Position numbers and translations under genes: made by a program. The notes beneath the pieces are model-generated. The model made no database searches. It had not been told where the DNA came from and saw nothing but the letters and a program-made list of their open reading frames with translations. This document shows, piece after piece, positions 1-9,367 of a DNA stretch of 64,000 bases (position 1 is the first letter of the stretch; each line of letters begins with the position of its first letter). Origin of the DNA: a bacterium (GTDB taxonomy: Bacteria; Electryoneota; RPQS01); the NCBI GenBank assembly GCA_036504735.1, contig DASXUQ010000005.1, positions 217,377 to 281,376 of the forward strand. The letters are read 5' to 3'.

Positions 1-2710
1 TGTAGTTGAAGCGGGTCCGGCGTCCGGCTTCCGCCAGGCGCACCACCGAGTAATAGTACTTTCCATTCGCATGGGTAGTGGACACCAGATGCAGCGCCTG
101 ATCACGCGTCCACGTAAAGGGCCGTCTCGAATCCGCTACAGGAAGAGCATATGGAAATCCGGGGAAGGCGCTGCCATTATGGGATACTGCCGCAACCCTG
201 GTGTGCACGATGCTCGTTGCCGGAAGCGTGGAATCCGCCACCTGACGATCAGCCAGCCCGATCAGATCCGGATCGCCGCTGCAATCCACATCCATAACCC
301 ACGAGGTGTCTGCCGCTATGTGCGGAGCGTCCTCGCGCTCGAGTTCATGCCGTCCGAAGCGTCCACCGCCATCGGGGATGCCATCGCCGTTCCAGTCCAC
401 CTGAGGAGCCACACATTGCGGCTCTTCACAGAGCGTGGCGCCGGATGCCGCGCTGACATAGCCGAAGCCCTTCAAGTAAACATAAGACGAATCGCCGTGC
501 ACATTCACAACAATCGCCTGCGGCTGAATCCGCTGGTCGCCTTTGGTCCACGGCCAGGCAAACGACGAATCGCGCACGCTCAGGCACACGGCGGAGTCGT
601 TGGCCATGAGGACAAAGCCGGGCGACGGAAACGGTTTCAGATTGAAGGGAACGGTGGACAGGCCCGTGCCATGAACGGCACTCTGCCAGGAGACAAGGCG
701 GTTCAGATCGCCATCGTAAAGCGCGGTATAGAGGGTGCCGATCATCTGGTTGGTGTCTGCCGCGACCGCGAGAACTCGGGGAACGTAGGCCTCGGAACCG
801 TCGACCATCGCAGGATAAAGATGCACGTCGTTGTATTCCAGCGGCGGCAGCAAGAGCAGCGTATCGACACCGTTCACATTGCGCACGAGACCGACGCGGC
901 GGCCTTCGAACAGCAATTGATCGCGGAACCCGTCGCCGACAGAGGCAGGGAGCGAGTACCTGCTTAAGTGCATACCCGTGAGAAGATGAGCAACGAAGGA
1001 AAGATGCCCGACGGAATCGGCCTTGATCAGCGAATCGTTCGACGCAAAATAGATTTCCGGGCGGCCGTCGCCGTTCAGATCAGCCGTGACCCAGTCTGCG
1101 GGCGCGGTTAAGGCGACGGGAAATCCCGGTACAACCTTAGTCGACCGCACGACAAAACTCATCACGGGAGCGACGTCGGTAAAGTGTGACACATCCAGGT
1201 GCGGCAGGGAGCCGTCATAAAGGCGGTCGGAGGGGAATGTTCCGTCCGCAAAGCGCACGGTGAGCGAGTTGCCGTTGGCATCGCGGTGAAAATTGTTGCT
1301 GCTGTACCATGCGTCTTCGGGAACACCCAGTTCGGTCCCCGATCCTGCCGAGGCAAAGCCATATTCCTGCCCGATGTCCTGCGCACCGTCGGCTTCCACA
1401 AGATCAACACCGCGATGGTCGCGATTCGTGTTGACGGAGTTGGTCGAGAGCCCCTGCGCAATGACGTCTTCATCCACATGCCAGATCAGAACCCCGTTGC
1501 CGGGGATGCCGAAATCATAGCGATTGTCACGCACCCGCACCGCAACGCGAAATCCGGGTTCGATAGCCATGCGGCCATCGCGATACACCTGCAGGCGGCG
1601 ATTGCCGCGATCAAGCAATTCGACATACGCGCCGGTATCGGGAATCGCCGTAAAGGGAGAGTCCAGGTCGGCAGCACGGTTCTCGATCAGATAGTATTCG
1701 CGCGGAGTGACCGGGAGCTTCACCACCTGAAGCGTATCGGAACTGCCGAAACGGGCCACGTGGAGGGTGTCGCCGGATCCGGACGGCACAACTTCGAGCG
1801 GATGTTCCCAACCCATATAGACACGCGACCAGGCATCCGGCAGGGCAGGAACAAGGGCATTCACGTTGCCCGATCCCTGATCCATCATGCCCCAGCGGCC
1901 AATGCCGCTGGTCCCGGTTTGGGTGTTAAACAGATCGGGAAGGCCCAGCCAGTTGCCGAAGAGCTTGACCATAATGCCGTTCATGGACAGTTCGATGCCA
2001 AGGTCGAGGGCTTCCTGCTGGTTCTCACCTTCGGGAAGAATCAGACCACGGACCACACCGCTGGGAACGGTCTGCCCGGCCAAGTCCGTCTCGTTGATGT
2101 ACGCGGACGGAATATCAAACGGAGTGTTGTCGAAGCCGAGATTAAAATCTTTGCCGGTGCCCGCATGAAAGACAATGACGGCATCGTAGAGATTGAAATT
2201 CAGCGAGGGGTCCTGCTGGGCGGCTTTCCGCACGGCGTCCACAAACAGCGACACGAGACCGCGATTCAGATCCTGTTCGCTGGTGTTGTGGTTATAGTGC
2301 CACATCGGGTAATCGAGCCGGTAGGCCGCATGGGAGCTATCGCCGGCAGGGAAAACGGGGATCGTGTCAGCAAATACGATGTGGCCCTTGGAGACGGTCT
2401 CGTAATATGTGCGGAGAAACTTCAGGTGGTCGGCGAAATACAGGCTGTCGTGCGGGAGGGGATCGAGCACGAGAGACGTATCGAAGGCCGACTCCATGAG
2501 GCCGTTGCCCGTTGTGCCGGTCACGCTGTCTTCCCGGAATTCAACACGCAGCGCGAGCACGCGCAGAGGCCGCCCTCCGATCCAGCGATCATCGAGCGTC
2601 CGCGCGGTGGAAGGCACGGCGAGCGGCCGTGCCGCTTTGACGGCAGCGGGGGCTTCATGAGACAGAAGCCCCAACAGCGCCAGTGAAAGTACGAGGTGTC
2701 TTGCTGACAC
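1..2710 (-). CDS. Secreted M6-like (immune inhibitor A type) protein with a degenerate zinc site, 3' end outside window
   Basis: I read this frame directly from the reverse strand: it is open from a GTG at 2710 to the left edge, so the C-terminus is missing. It begins with a signal peptide (hydrophobic LVLSLALLGLL core). Residues of about 50-330 resemble the M6 peptidase fold: a GLPDLF stretch followed by SGIGRWGMMDQGSGN is the usual sequence just after the zinc helix. The expected HEFGH is KLFGN at residues 249-253, so both zinc histidines and the catalytic glutamate are replaced. Downstream are FG-GAP/EF-like calcium-loop motifs (DLNGDGRPEIYF, DWNGDGIPDGG). It starts 10 nt after the porV stop, so it is probably co-transcribed with porU-porV and may be a T9SS cargo or accessory protein. 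A sorting tail would lie outside the window. The M6 assignment is good; catalytic activity is doubtful. Confidence 0.75.
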   Translation of the reverse strand, partial: MSARHLVLSLALLGLLSHEAPAAVKAARPLAVPSTARTLDDRWIGGRPLRVLALRVEFREDSVTGTTGNGLMESAFDTSLVLDPLPHDSLYFADHLKFLRTYYETVSKGHIVFADTIPVFPAGDSSHAAYRLDYPMWHYNHNTSEQDLNRGLVSLFVDAVRKAAQQDPSLNFNLYDAVIVFHAGTGKDFNLGFDNTPFDIPSAYINETDLAGQTVPSGVVRGLILPEGENQQEALDLGIELSMNGIMVKLFGNWLGLPDLFNTQTGTSGIGRWGMMDQGSGNVNALVPALPDAWSRVYMGWEHPLEVVPSGSGDTLHVARFGSSDTLQVVKLPVTPREYYLIENRAADLDSPFTAIPDTGAYVELLDRGNRRLQVYRDGRMAIEPGFRVAVRVRDNRYDFGIPGNGVLIWHVDEDVIAQGLSTNSVNTNRDHRGVDLVEADGAQDIGQEYGFASAGSGTELGVPEDAWYSSNNFHRDANGNSLTVRFADGTFPSDRLYDGSLPHLDVSHFTDVAPVMSFVVRSTKVVPGFPVALTAPADWVTADLNGDGRPEIYFASNDSLIKADSVGHLSFVAHLLTGMHLSRYSLPASVGDGFRDQLLFEGRRVGLVRNVNGVDTLLLLPPLEYNDVHLYPAMVDGSEAYVPRVLAVAADTNQMIGTLYTALYDGDLNRLVSWQSAVHGTGLSTVPFNLKPFPSPGFVLMANDSAVCLSVRDSSFAWPWTKGDQRIQPQAIVVNVHGDSSYVYLKGFGYVSAASGATLCEEPQCVAPQVDWNGDGIPDGGGRFGRHELEREDAPHIAADTSWVMDVDCSGDPDLIGLADRQVADSTLPATSIVHTRVAAVSHNGSAFPGFPYALPVADSRRPFTWTRDQALHLVSTTHANGKYYYSVVRLAEAGRRTRFNY

Positions 2711-2720
2711 GAGCTTGGAT

Positions 2721-3770
2721 TTATAAATCAACGGAGAGTGAGTACCGCATGGTATCTGTGAGCGGGTGATTGGCGCCCGCGGTCAGATAGCTGAAATCGA
2801 ACCGGTAGCTACTGTACTTGAGAGAAATACCGAACGTATACGGGAAGACCTTCCCAAGGTGATCATTCCAGTAACCGGCGCGAAGGCCGACCAGCGTGGA
2901 ATACCAGTATTCCGCGCCGATGTTCCAGATCATGGTCTTGAGCAGGGCGTTGTCGTTCCACGCGCTGAAGAGCGCCTCGTAGAATTCGTCCGACTTGCCG
3001 GAAGGATAACGCTTGACCAGCTCCTTGTTGAGGTCGGAGGCGACGGTCAGCTTGTTGTATTCCTGATCGATGATCTTGTACGCAAGACCGGCCTTGAGGG
3101 TGGTGGGAAGCGGATCCGCCTGGGCACGGTCAATGTAAGAGACCTTGGGACCCATGTTGGAGAGGTTCGCACCGAACGACAGTCCGCGCATAAAGGGAGT
3201 CTTATAGAGCAGGCCGACGTCCGCGGCCACGGCGGTGGCGGTTCCGGTGCCGGCTTCAGCGCCCGCGCCGCTCGGCGACAGGTTACTGTAGGCCAGTTTG
3301 AGGGCGACGCCCATCGCCAGATGGCGGTTGATCTGCGCGCCGTAGGTGCCGGTGACGGCCATTTCGTAGGACGAGAAGGTTCCGAGCGAGTGGGCCTGTT
3401 CGTCCGTACGCTGGGTCTCTCCGAGATTGAGGAAGATAATGTTACCGCCGAAGGTTCCCCATTCCGGGACCTCGTACGTTCCGGCCATGTACGCGTAGTA
3501 GAGGTCGGACAGATTGAACTGCGGCAGCCAGCGCACGTACATCATGGTGAACTCACGGCCGTGCTGGAAGCCCAGCCCGGCGGGATTCCACCACGTCGCC
3601 GTGGCGTCATCGGCCAGTCCGACGAAAGCTTCGCCCATGCCCGCGGGCCGCGCACCGGGCGCGATCTTCAGGAACAGAAGCGTAGCCTGACTGACGCTGG
3701 CAGCTTGCGCCGTGGCTGCGAAAGTCACAAGCCCGGCGACCAGCAGGAACAACCCCATTCGCTTCATCAT
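2721..3770 (-). CDS. porV: PorV/PorQ-family outer-membrane beta-barrel (T9SS shuttle protein)
   Basis: 349 aa with a clear signal peptide (MGLFLLVAGLVTFAATAQA). The mature N-terminus carries the family hallmark PGARPAGMGEAFVGLADDA followed by the WWNPAGL motif seen in PorV/PorQ/UPF0164 barrels. The rest alternates amphipathic beta strands and ends in an aromatic, barrel-type C-terminus (MRYSLSVDL). In known T9SS, PorV (LptO) carries substrates from the translocon to the PorU sortase. The gene lies 40 nt downstream of porU, and this pairing argues for PorV rather than PorQ. It is in the same transcription unit as the M6-like gene that follows. Family membership is clear; the exact PorV role is inferred from context. 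Confidence 0.85.
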   Translation of the reverse strand: MMKRMGLFLLVAGLVTFAATAQAASVSQATLLFLKIAPGARPAGMGEAFVGLADDATATWWNPAGLGFQHGREFTMMYVRWLPQFNLSDLYYAYMAGTYEVPEWGTFGGNIIFLNLGETQRTDEQAHSLGTFSSYEMAVTGTYGAQINRHLAMGVALKLAYSNLSPSGAGAEAGTGTATAVAADVGLLYKTPFMRGLSFGANLSNMGPKVSYIDRAQADPLPTTLKAGLAYKIIDQEYNKLTVASDLNKELVKRYPSGKSDEFYEALFSAWNDNALLKTMIWNIGAEYWYSTLVGLRAGYWNDHLGKVFPYTFGISLKYSSYRFDFSYLTAGANHPLTDTMRYSLSVDL

Positions 3771-3810
3771 GCCTCCATTAACTATATAGACTTCGTTTGC
3801 TCGCGTACGT

Positions 3811-6800
3811 TCAGCGCAGAATCACCAGTTTACCGGTGGCTTCCGCGCTGTGACCGTTGGTGTGTTCGGCCTTGATGCGATAGAAATAGACGCCGTTTCC
3901 CAGCGGATGGCCTTCCCGGTCGCGGCCATCCCACGGGCGATCCGCATTGCTGTTGAATGCCGGGCCGCGCGTGCCAAGACCATTCATCTCATAGACCAGT
4001 TTGCCGGAGAGCGTGAAGAGCTTCAGACTCACCCGGCTGGTGCCGTCCTCTGTCAGGAAATAGGTGAAGTGCGTGACGTCCTTCATGGGATTCGGCCAGT
4101 TGTAGACGTCGCGGATGGCATAGCCTGCCTCGCCGCCCTGCCCTACCATAAAGGTAAGCGTCGTTTGATTCAGATTATTGAAGGAGTCCCAGGCTTCGAT
4201 GATCAGGCGATGCTCGCCGACGGTCAGCGGTCCGAGGACTTTCTCTAAGCTGCCTGTGGTATAGCGGTCCAGATCATAATTGAAGAAGGACGTCAGATCT
4301 TCGGTCTGCGCGTCATCAATCCGGCCCGTGATCTTGTGGCCAACTTCGCCGGACAAGTTCAAGCCGGAGTTGTCCGACAGATTGACATGCAACTTCGGCG
4401 TGCTGCTGACCAGATCGCCGGGCTTGAACGACGGTACCTCCAGCCATGCGCTGATCGCCGGCGGAATGGTGTCCTGCTCGGCAGAAGGCTGGCTGGCAAT
4501 CGGAATATGCTCCTGAATACCGATGCCGTCCGCCGAATCCGCGCCGGCGCTGTTATCTGCCCCATAGAAATAGAGGCTGATCTTGGCATTGTTGCCACCG
4601 AAGCGCACATCGCGCGGAACACGGAACGTCACATGAAACCGTCCGCTGTCCACCGTAGCCGTGCCGCGGAAGATTGCGTTGCCGGGCAAGCCGTAATAGA
4701 ACGGGGTATCCGTAGTATTTCCGCACCAGTAATAGGCAGCGGAATCCTGCGTATCAAACACACGGGCATCCACCACACCGCGGAAGTTCGACCAGACCGG
4801 GCCGCCATTTGTCTGCGAGACTTCGCCATCGAGATGAAAGAGCGACAGTGCCTGCAAGGTATCGTCGCTGGTGGGAGTCACCTTGGCGAAGAACTCCGGC
4901 GTAGCCAGACGCAATGCCGGATCACCGATGCAATGATAGTATTCGGTTCCGAGAGAGTGCGCAGCTTTGGCGGTGAGCATAGCCTCGCCGAAGCTCGTAC
5001 GCTGAGCCAATCCGGGACGGAACAGGCTGTCATAAAAGGCCACCATAAAGGCCTGGTTCGAGTAGGGATATGTGAACCGGGTGGCGGCCAGACTCATTAC
5101 CGAACCATCCGTGGGATCGGTAAGCAAGATCTCAGGGAAACAGCGGCCCACGGGGCGGTCATACTGGCCCCAAGAACAGGTGGCCGCCAGATAGAACGGC
5201 CATTTACGACCGTTGCGGAGCAGATTCTTATCGCGATCCATGACCAGCAACTGCTCGTCGGTCCATACCGTGGGGTTGCCGTGTCCGGTAAAATTGACTA
5301 CCAGAGTGCCACGATTAATGGCCTCAATAAGATCCCGGGTTGCATCGGGCTTGATGGAGCCTAAAGGACTGGATCGGAACGGATAGAGGATCTCGTAAAT
5401 CTTCTTGAAGGTGAAATACTGAGGAAGCACCGTAGACATCAGGGCTTCAGCCTGCTGAGTATGGGTGGTCTCCCCGCCGCCGCATCCTCCCTTCCATTCG
5501 TCATCCGCCGCAAAGGTTGCGGTGTTCTTCCAGGGACCGTAGAGTGGATGGACGGCATAGGCGATGGTTTTGGCCATCGCGTTCTCCAGTTCTGAATTGC
5601 CCTGAACGGGCCAGCGGCCAATCCGCAGCGACGGAATGGTGGAGCCCGCGGAGAACATCACGTAACTGTCATCGCGGCAGTCCTCCCCCAGTTCGAAGGG
5701 CGGCATCCAGTTGGCATCGGCGGCCGATTCAAGGTTGCGGTAATCATAATCACCGTCGCCGACGAACAGGACGTATTTGAGCGTTTGGCCACTCCACATG
5801 ACAGAGGCATATTTCAGGAAATTGCGGATTGCGACGGCGTCGTGCGGTCCCCAACTGAACTCGTCATACACATCGGTCAGCCGTACGCGCATCGTGCGCA
5901 GGGGCTCTTCGCGATAGGTCTCGTGGAACCGTTTCAGTGAATCCAGCAGCGTGTATCCATCGTCGTAAGTGAGGATGATCATATCCGCCACATTCGACGT
6001 GTCGCGCAGGCTGGTGTAATCCAAACCGTTAGGATTGCCCGGCTTGACACCGCGGGACTGCGGCGTCCGAATGCCGGCAGACTGAACGGCGAAGTACCGG
6101 TGCTGGGCCGACACAAAGGAGGAATCTACGATGGTATTGCCGACAGCGATGCGCGGAACAAGCGGATTGGTGACGTCGAGAACATAGCCGCTGGGATCGA
6201 ATTCGGTTACCGAGTAACGGAAGAGTCCGGTCTGGCTGGGCGGGGCATAGAATTCGGCAGAGCCACTGGCCGCCGTCAAAGTCCGCTCGTAGCGCACTTC
6301 AAGGAAGTTCACATAGATCGTGGCACTGGACGTATTCTCGAGCCGGATGACCACGTTGTTGCCGCTCCCTGTGCGGTTCAGCACGCCGCGCGGAATGGGC
6401 AGCATCATGCGGTCATTGTAATAGTTGGTAGAGATGGTTGTGTCACCGACCCAGACGGTCAGACGGGCGGGATAGGCGCTGACCTTATCCAGGGCCAGCA
6501 TCAAGGTGTCAATCGTTGCACCGGTCGCACCCTCGAGGGTCATCGTAAAACTGCGCGTTTCCGAAGGGCCGATGGTGGTCATGAACCAGACGAGGCCGGA
6601 TTGAGGCTCATTGCCACCGGCGAAGATAAACACGTCTTGATCAATATAGGCGCGGGCGCGACTGGCAAGGACGTTGGTGGCTCCGCTTCCGGTTGTAGGA
6701 AGGGCAGCCATGCGCAGGCCATCCGTCGCGGCGGGGTCCGCTCCAAGGAAGTAAATGTTCTCCGTGGTGTACGGACTCTGGTGAGCTTTCCCGCCCAAAT

Positions 6801-7728
6801 CGGCATTACCGTCACAGTAGTCCGCACCTTTGACGCCGCGGCCATAGAAGAGGATGCGGTCCTCCGCCTCAAAGACGCCGTTGCCATTGCGATCATCCAC
6901 AAAGATGGCGTCTTCTTTTAATGAGGAATCCACTTGGGTGTCGGGATTAACCGGCAGCAGCCGACCGCCATTGCCGAAAAGCTTGATGCTCCCGACCTGC
7001 CGGCCAACCAGACTGGACCCGATGACGGAATTTCCTCTCACCTCATACAGTCCCGCCTCCGTAACGGCAAGCCGCTGGAGGTCAAATTGAGGCCAAGCTG
7101 ATTGGACAGACTGGATCGTGGGGGTGGTCTTGAGGGCGCGGCGCTGATCCTGCCACCACGTGGCGGCGATGTTGCCGTTCATTGCTATGCGGCGCAGCGA
7201 TGCGGCTTCACGTGGCTGGGATGCAAACGAAGCAGGAGAACCCGTGAAAGCGAGGGAAAGGGAAATGTCGTCGAGAGTGGCACTGCGGCTGGCATCTCCG
7301 ACTTGGAGATACACCGTAACCTGCGCCAGGCGGAAGCCGCGCCAGTCTTCAAGATTGGTAAGCCGAGCCCATGCGGTGCTGGGAGTTTCCGCGCGGACGG
7401 CAGCGACCGGAGGCCTGCCCGGCAGACCGCGCAATTGTCCCGTCGTGCGGACGGATTGTATGGTGAGCTGCGGGGTTGTGCCCGGCGGAACTGCGATATA
7501 GAAGATGCGAACCGGCTGGACCAGATTCCGGCAGGTCAAATAGTCGGCATCCGCCCACTGCAGATTCACACCCTGAGTGTTGATGGAGTCCTGCTGCTCG
7601 AGGGTTGGCTTTCCGGGCGAATAGGTCCAGACAAACTCCTGAGCCGACGAGCGCACGGCACTGGTCCCGGCAAGGGCCAATGAGGCGCAAAGGGCGAGGG
7701 CTGCCACGGCGTAAGCAACTATTTTCAT
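3811..7728 (-). CDS. porU: T9SS sortase PorU (C25 gingipain-family peptidase)
   Basis: 1305 aa with a signal peptide (VAAL ALCASLALA core). After about 550 residues of beta-rich N-terminal region comes a C25 caspase-like domain. His816 lies in the FTGHGNP motif and Cys851 in AATCSWGQYDRP, spaced like the gingipain His/Cys dyad; the Cys context resembles PorU of Porphyromonas. A C-terminal Ig-like and FlgD/T9SS tail (VYNWPNPMKD ... GNGVYFYRIKA) closes the protein. PorU removes the C-terminal signal of T9SS cargo and links it to the cell surface. It is followed by porV and preceded by a long leader with its own promoter and terminator hairpin. Start ATG at 7728. This could be a gingipain-like cargo protein, but size, motif and the porV neighbour favour PorU. 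Confidence 0.85.
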   Translation of the reverse strand: MKIVAYAVAALALCASLALAGTSAVRSSAQEFVWTYSPGKPTLEQQDSINTQGVNLQWADADYLTCRNLVQPVRIFYIAVPPGTTPQLTIQSVRTTGQLRGLPGRPPVAAVRAETPSTAWARLTNLEDWRGFRLAQVTVYLQVGDASRSATLDDISLSLAFTGSPASFASQPREAASLRRIAMNGNIAATWWQDQRRALKTTPTIQSVQSAWPQFDLQRLAVTEAGLYEVRGNSVIGSSLVGRQVGSIKLFGNGGRLLPVNPDTQVDSSLKEDAIFVDDRNGNGVFEAEDRILFYGRGVKGADYCDGNADLGGKAHQSPYTTENIYFLGADPAATDGLRMAALPTTGSGATNVLASRARAYIDQDVFIFAGGNEPQSGLVWFMTTIGPSETRSFTMTLEGATGATIDTLMLALDKVSAYPARLTVWVGDTTISTNYYNDRMMLPIPRGVLNRTGSGNNVVIRLENTSSATIYVNFLEVRYERTLTAASGSAEFYAPPSQTGLFRYSVTEFDPSGYVLDVTNPLVPRIAVGNTIVDSSFVSAQHRYFAVQSAGIRTPQSRGVKPGNPNGLDYTSLRDTSNVADMIILTYDDGYTLLDSLKRFHETYREEPLRTMRVRLTDVYDEFSWGPHDAVAIRNFLKYASVMWSGQTLKYVLFVGDGDYDYRNLESAADANWMPPFELGEDCRDDSYVMFSAGSTIPSLRIGRWPVQGNSELENAMAKTIAYAVHPLYGPWKNTATFAADDEWKGGCGGGETTHTQQAEALMSTVLPQYFTFKKIYEILYPFRSSPLGSIKPDATRDLIEAINRGTLVVNFTGHGNPTVWTDEQLLVMDRDKNLLRNGRKWPFYLAATCSWGQYDRPVGRCFPEILLTDPTDGSVMSLAATRFTYPYSNQAFMVAFYDSLFRPGLAQRTSFGEAMLTAKAAHSLGTEYYHCIGDPALRLATPEFFAKVTPTSDDTLQALSLFHLDGEVSQTNGGPVWSNFRGVVDARVFDTQDSAAYYWCGNTTDTPFYYGLPGNAIFRGTATVDSGRFHVTFRVPRDVRFGGNNAKISLYFYGADNSAGADSADGIGIQEHIPIASQPSAEQDTIPPAISAWLEVPSFKPGDLVSSTPKLHVNLSDNSGLNLSGEVGHKITGRIDDAQTEDLTSFFNYDLDRYTTGSLEKVLGPLTVGEHRLIIEAWDSFNNLNQTTLTFMVGQGGEAGYAIRDVYNWPNPMKDVTHFTYFLTEDGTSRVSLKLFTLSGKLVYEMNGLGTRGPAFNSNADRPWDGRDREGHPLGNGVYFYRIKAEHTNGHSAEATGKLVILR

Positions 7729-7760
7729 AGGTATTTAGGCTCAGAAGAGTGGGTTAGAAG

Positions 7761-7803
7761 AAACAAAAAACGACCGAACGCGCCTTCGGGGCACGCCCGG
7801 TCG
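7761..7803 (-). terminator. Intrinsic terminator in the porU leader
   Basis: On the minus strand a 14-pair stem (three G-U pairs) is formed by 7803-7790 and 7784-7771 around a 5-nt loop, followed at once by six T residues (7770-7765). It lies about 146 nt downstream of the predicted transcription start and 33 nt before the porU ATG. So it would end most porU transcripts unless it is regulated. Confidence 0.75.
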
Positions 7804-7949
7804 CATGTATCCACGTCAAAAAAACTCATCATGCCCATTGCGGAAAGAGGTGTCAGCGGAATTATCCTTGGAAATAGCGACAGAACAATAAATCCTCTAC
7901 CGAACGGGCATGTCTCTCCTGACCTTGGAACTCGCGAACAAATACTTAA
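7765..7949 (-). ncRNA. Structured porU leader RNA or small RNA
   Basis: The 319-nt stretch between porU and the HD-GYP gene has no convincing coding sequence. From the promoter at 7956-7984 it would give an RNA of about 185 nt ending at the terminator at 7761-7803. A 7-bp long-range pairing (CATGCCC at 7912-7906 with GGGCATG at 7836-7830) encloses shorter possible helices (GTCAG/CTGAC and AGAGG/CCTCT). It fits either an attenuator or cis-regulatory leader of porU or an independent small RNA. I do not recognise it as a known riboswitch class. Confidence 0.45.
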
Positions 7950-7955
7950 CGACTT

Positions 7956-7984
7956 AGAATAAAGATTTTTACGACGAATGTCAA
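7956..7984 (-). promoter_or_regulatory. Sigma-70-type promoter of the porU leader
   Basis: Minus-strand TTGACA (7984-7979), 17-nt spacer and TATTCT (7961-7956). Predicted start is near 7949, giving an untranslated leader of about 220 nt before porU. Confidence 0.7.
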
Positions 7985-8047
7985 GGTTAGTCGGCAGAGT
8001 GAATTTCCTGACGGGACTACTCCACAAATGACCTAATCTATTGTTTC

Positions 8048-9271
8048 TTAATTCAATACGGAATCCACGCGCACCGAACTCGAGGCAGGTCGAAGCCGGA
8101 GGAAGTCCTCCTCCCACTGTTCATCCTGATAATTTGCGTCCGTGTCTCCGGCAAATTCTCCTCGGCTGTTGAGTGCAAAGAGTAATGCACCCACACACAG
8201 CGGGCAGAATTGTGAACCGGTGCCGGATTGCAGTTCAAGCATCGCCTGCTCTTTGGTCAGCGCGCGGCGGTAGGCGCGATCTGAGCGCATGGCATCGTAG
8301 GAATCGGCAGTAGCCAGAATGCGGCCTTCAAGGCTGATCTGTTCGCTCTTCAGACCCAAGGGGTATCCTGAGCCGTCACAGCGTTCATGGTGTTCACTGA
8401 TGATCTTGCGCACCTCTCCCAGAAACGGCAGTGGATGCAGGATCTCTTCAGTGAACGTGGTGTGTGACGCCATGGTGCGCTTTTCGTCAGCGGACAGGAA
8501 TCCGGTCTTCTGCAGAATGGAATCCGGAATGCCGATCTTTCCCAGATCGTGCAGCACGCTGGCGATTTTCAGATCCTGGCGGCTGGAGTCAGGCAAAGAC
8601 AGCACGTCCGCCATGATCGAGCAGTAGTAGTAGACACGCTCGCTGTGGCCGCGCGTGTACGGGTCCTTGGCTTCAATCGCCGCGGTGAGCGAGGTAACCG
8701 TGTGAAGGTAGGCGCTCTGGATTTCGTTGTACAGCGATTCGATGTGCGCCTTCTGGCGTTCCACCGTCTCTTCTTCCACGCGGATCTTGTCCGCGGCCTG
8801 AAGCAAGCTGCGTTCCCGGACCTCAGCCTCGCGGCGCAGGCGGTCATTGTGTTCGATGATCTCCCGCGTCAGACGCTCCTGTTCGCGCAGCGCCGCGTAG
8901 TGCTGCAGCGCGCGATGGATGGTCTGCGTGAGGGCCAAGACGTCCAGCGGCTTGGCCACAAACTGATAAACCTTCCCCCGGTTGATGGCTTCGACGGCGA
9001 CGTTGACGTCCATGAGCCCCGTCATTAAGATCGGCACGGACTTCACCCCCAGTGCCCGCATTTCCGTCAGAAAGTCCACTCCATAGCCATCGGAGAGATT
9101 GTGATCCGAGAGCACAACCTTGAAGGCATAGTAGCTCAGACAGACCCGGGCTTCCTCGATTCCGGTCGCGGTCTGCACCGTCAAGGCGGAATCGGCGAGA
9201 GTCTCAGTCAGGAGGTGGAGAATCTCGGGGTCATCATCAACAATCAGGAGGTCAAGTTCTTGCTGGCTCAT
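8048..9271 (-). CDS. Response regulator with HD-GYP phosphodiesterase domain
   Basis: 407 aa. Residues 1-125 form a CheY-like receiver: acidic pocket VDDDPE, phospho-acceptor Asp in VVLSDHNLSDG and the conserved Lys in FVAKPLD. A coiled-coil linker (about 130-185) joins it to an HD-GYP domain with VLHDLGKIG and HHERCDGSGYP. The HD and GYP elements are intact, so it probably hydrolyses c-di-GMP upon phosphorylation. Beyond the GYP domain is a 45-residue acidic tail with no known motif. No histidine kinase lies next to it, so the partner is unknown. It sits 96 nt downstream of the ABC ATPase. AGGGA precedes the ATG. What signals or outputs it controls cannot be told from the window. Confidence 0.88.
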   Translation of the reverse strand: MSQQELDLLIVDDDPEILHLLTETLADSALTVQTATGIEEARVCLSYYAFKVVLSDHNLSDGYGVDFLTEMRALGVKSVPILMTGLMDVNVAVEAINRGKVYQFVAKPLDVLALTQTIHRALQHYAALREQERLTREIIEHNDRLRREAEVRERSLLQAADKIRVEEETVERQKAHIESLYNEIQSAYLHTVTSLTAAIEAKDPYTRGHSERVYYYCSIMADVLSLPDSSRQDLKIASVLHDLGKIGIPDSILQKTGFLSADEKRTMASHTTFTEEILHPLPFLGEVRKIISEHHERCDGSGYPLGLKSEQISLEGRILATADSYDAMRSDRAYRRALTKEQAMLELQSGTGSQFCPLCVGALLFALNSRGEFAGDTDANYQDEQWEEDFLRLRPASSSVRVDSVLN

Positions 9272-9367
9272 GGTCCCTGCAGGGTGACTTTCGGTTCAGA
9301 CGGATCACGGAATTCCGCGATGCTGTACCGGAAATCGGCAAAAGCAAGGCCAGTTGAGGTCGGGAGT

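Noticed and set aside
71-967. Long open frame on the plus strand opposite the M6-like gene
   Set aside because: The opposite strand has a continuous frame with signal peptide and family motifs. The plus-strand frame has Arg/His/Gly-rich composition typical of antisense frames in high-GC DNA.
1199-2686. 495-codon open frame on the plus strand
   Set aside because: It is antisense to the N-terminal and M6-like part of the gene at 1-2710 and shows no family motif or ribosome-binding site.
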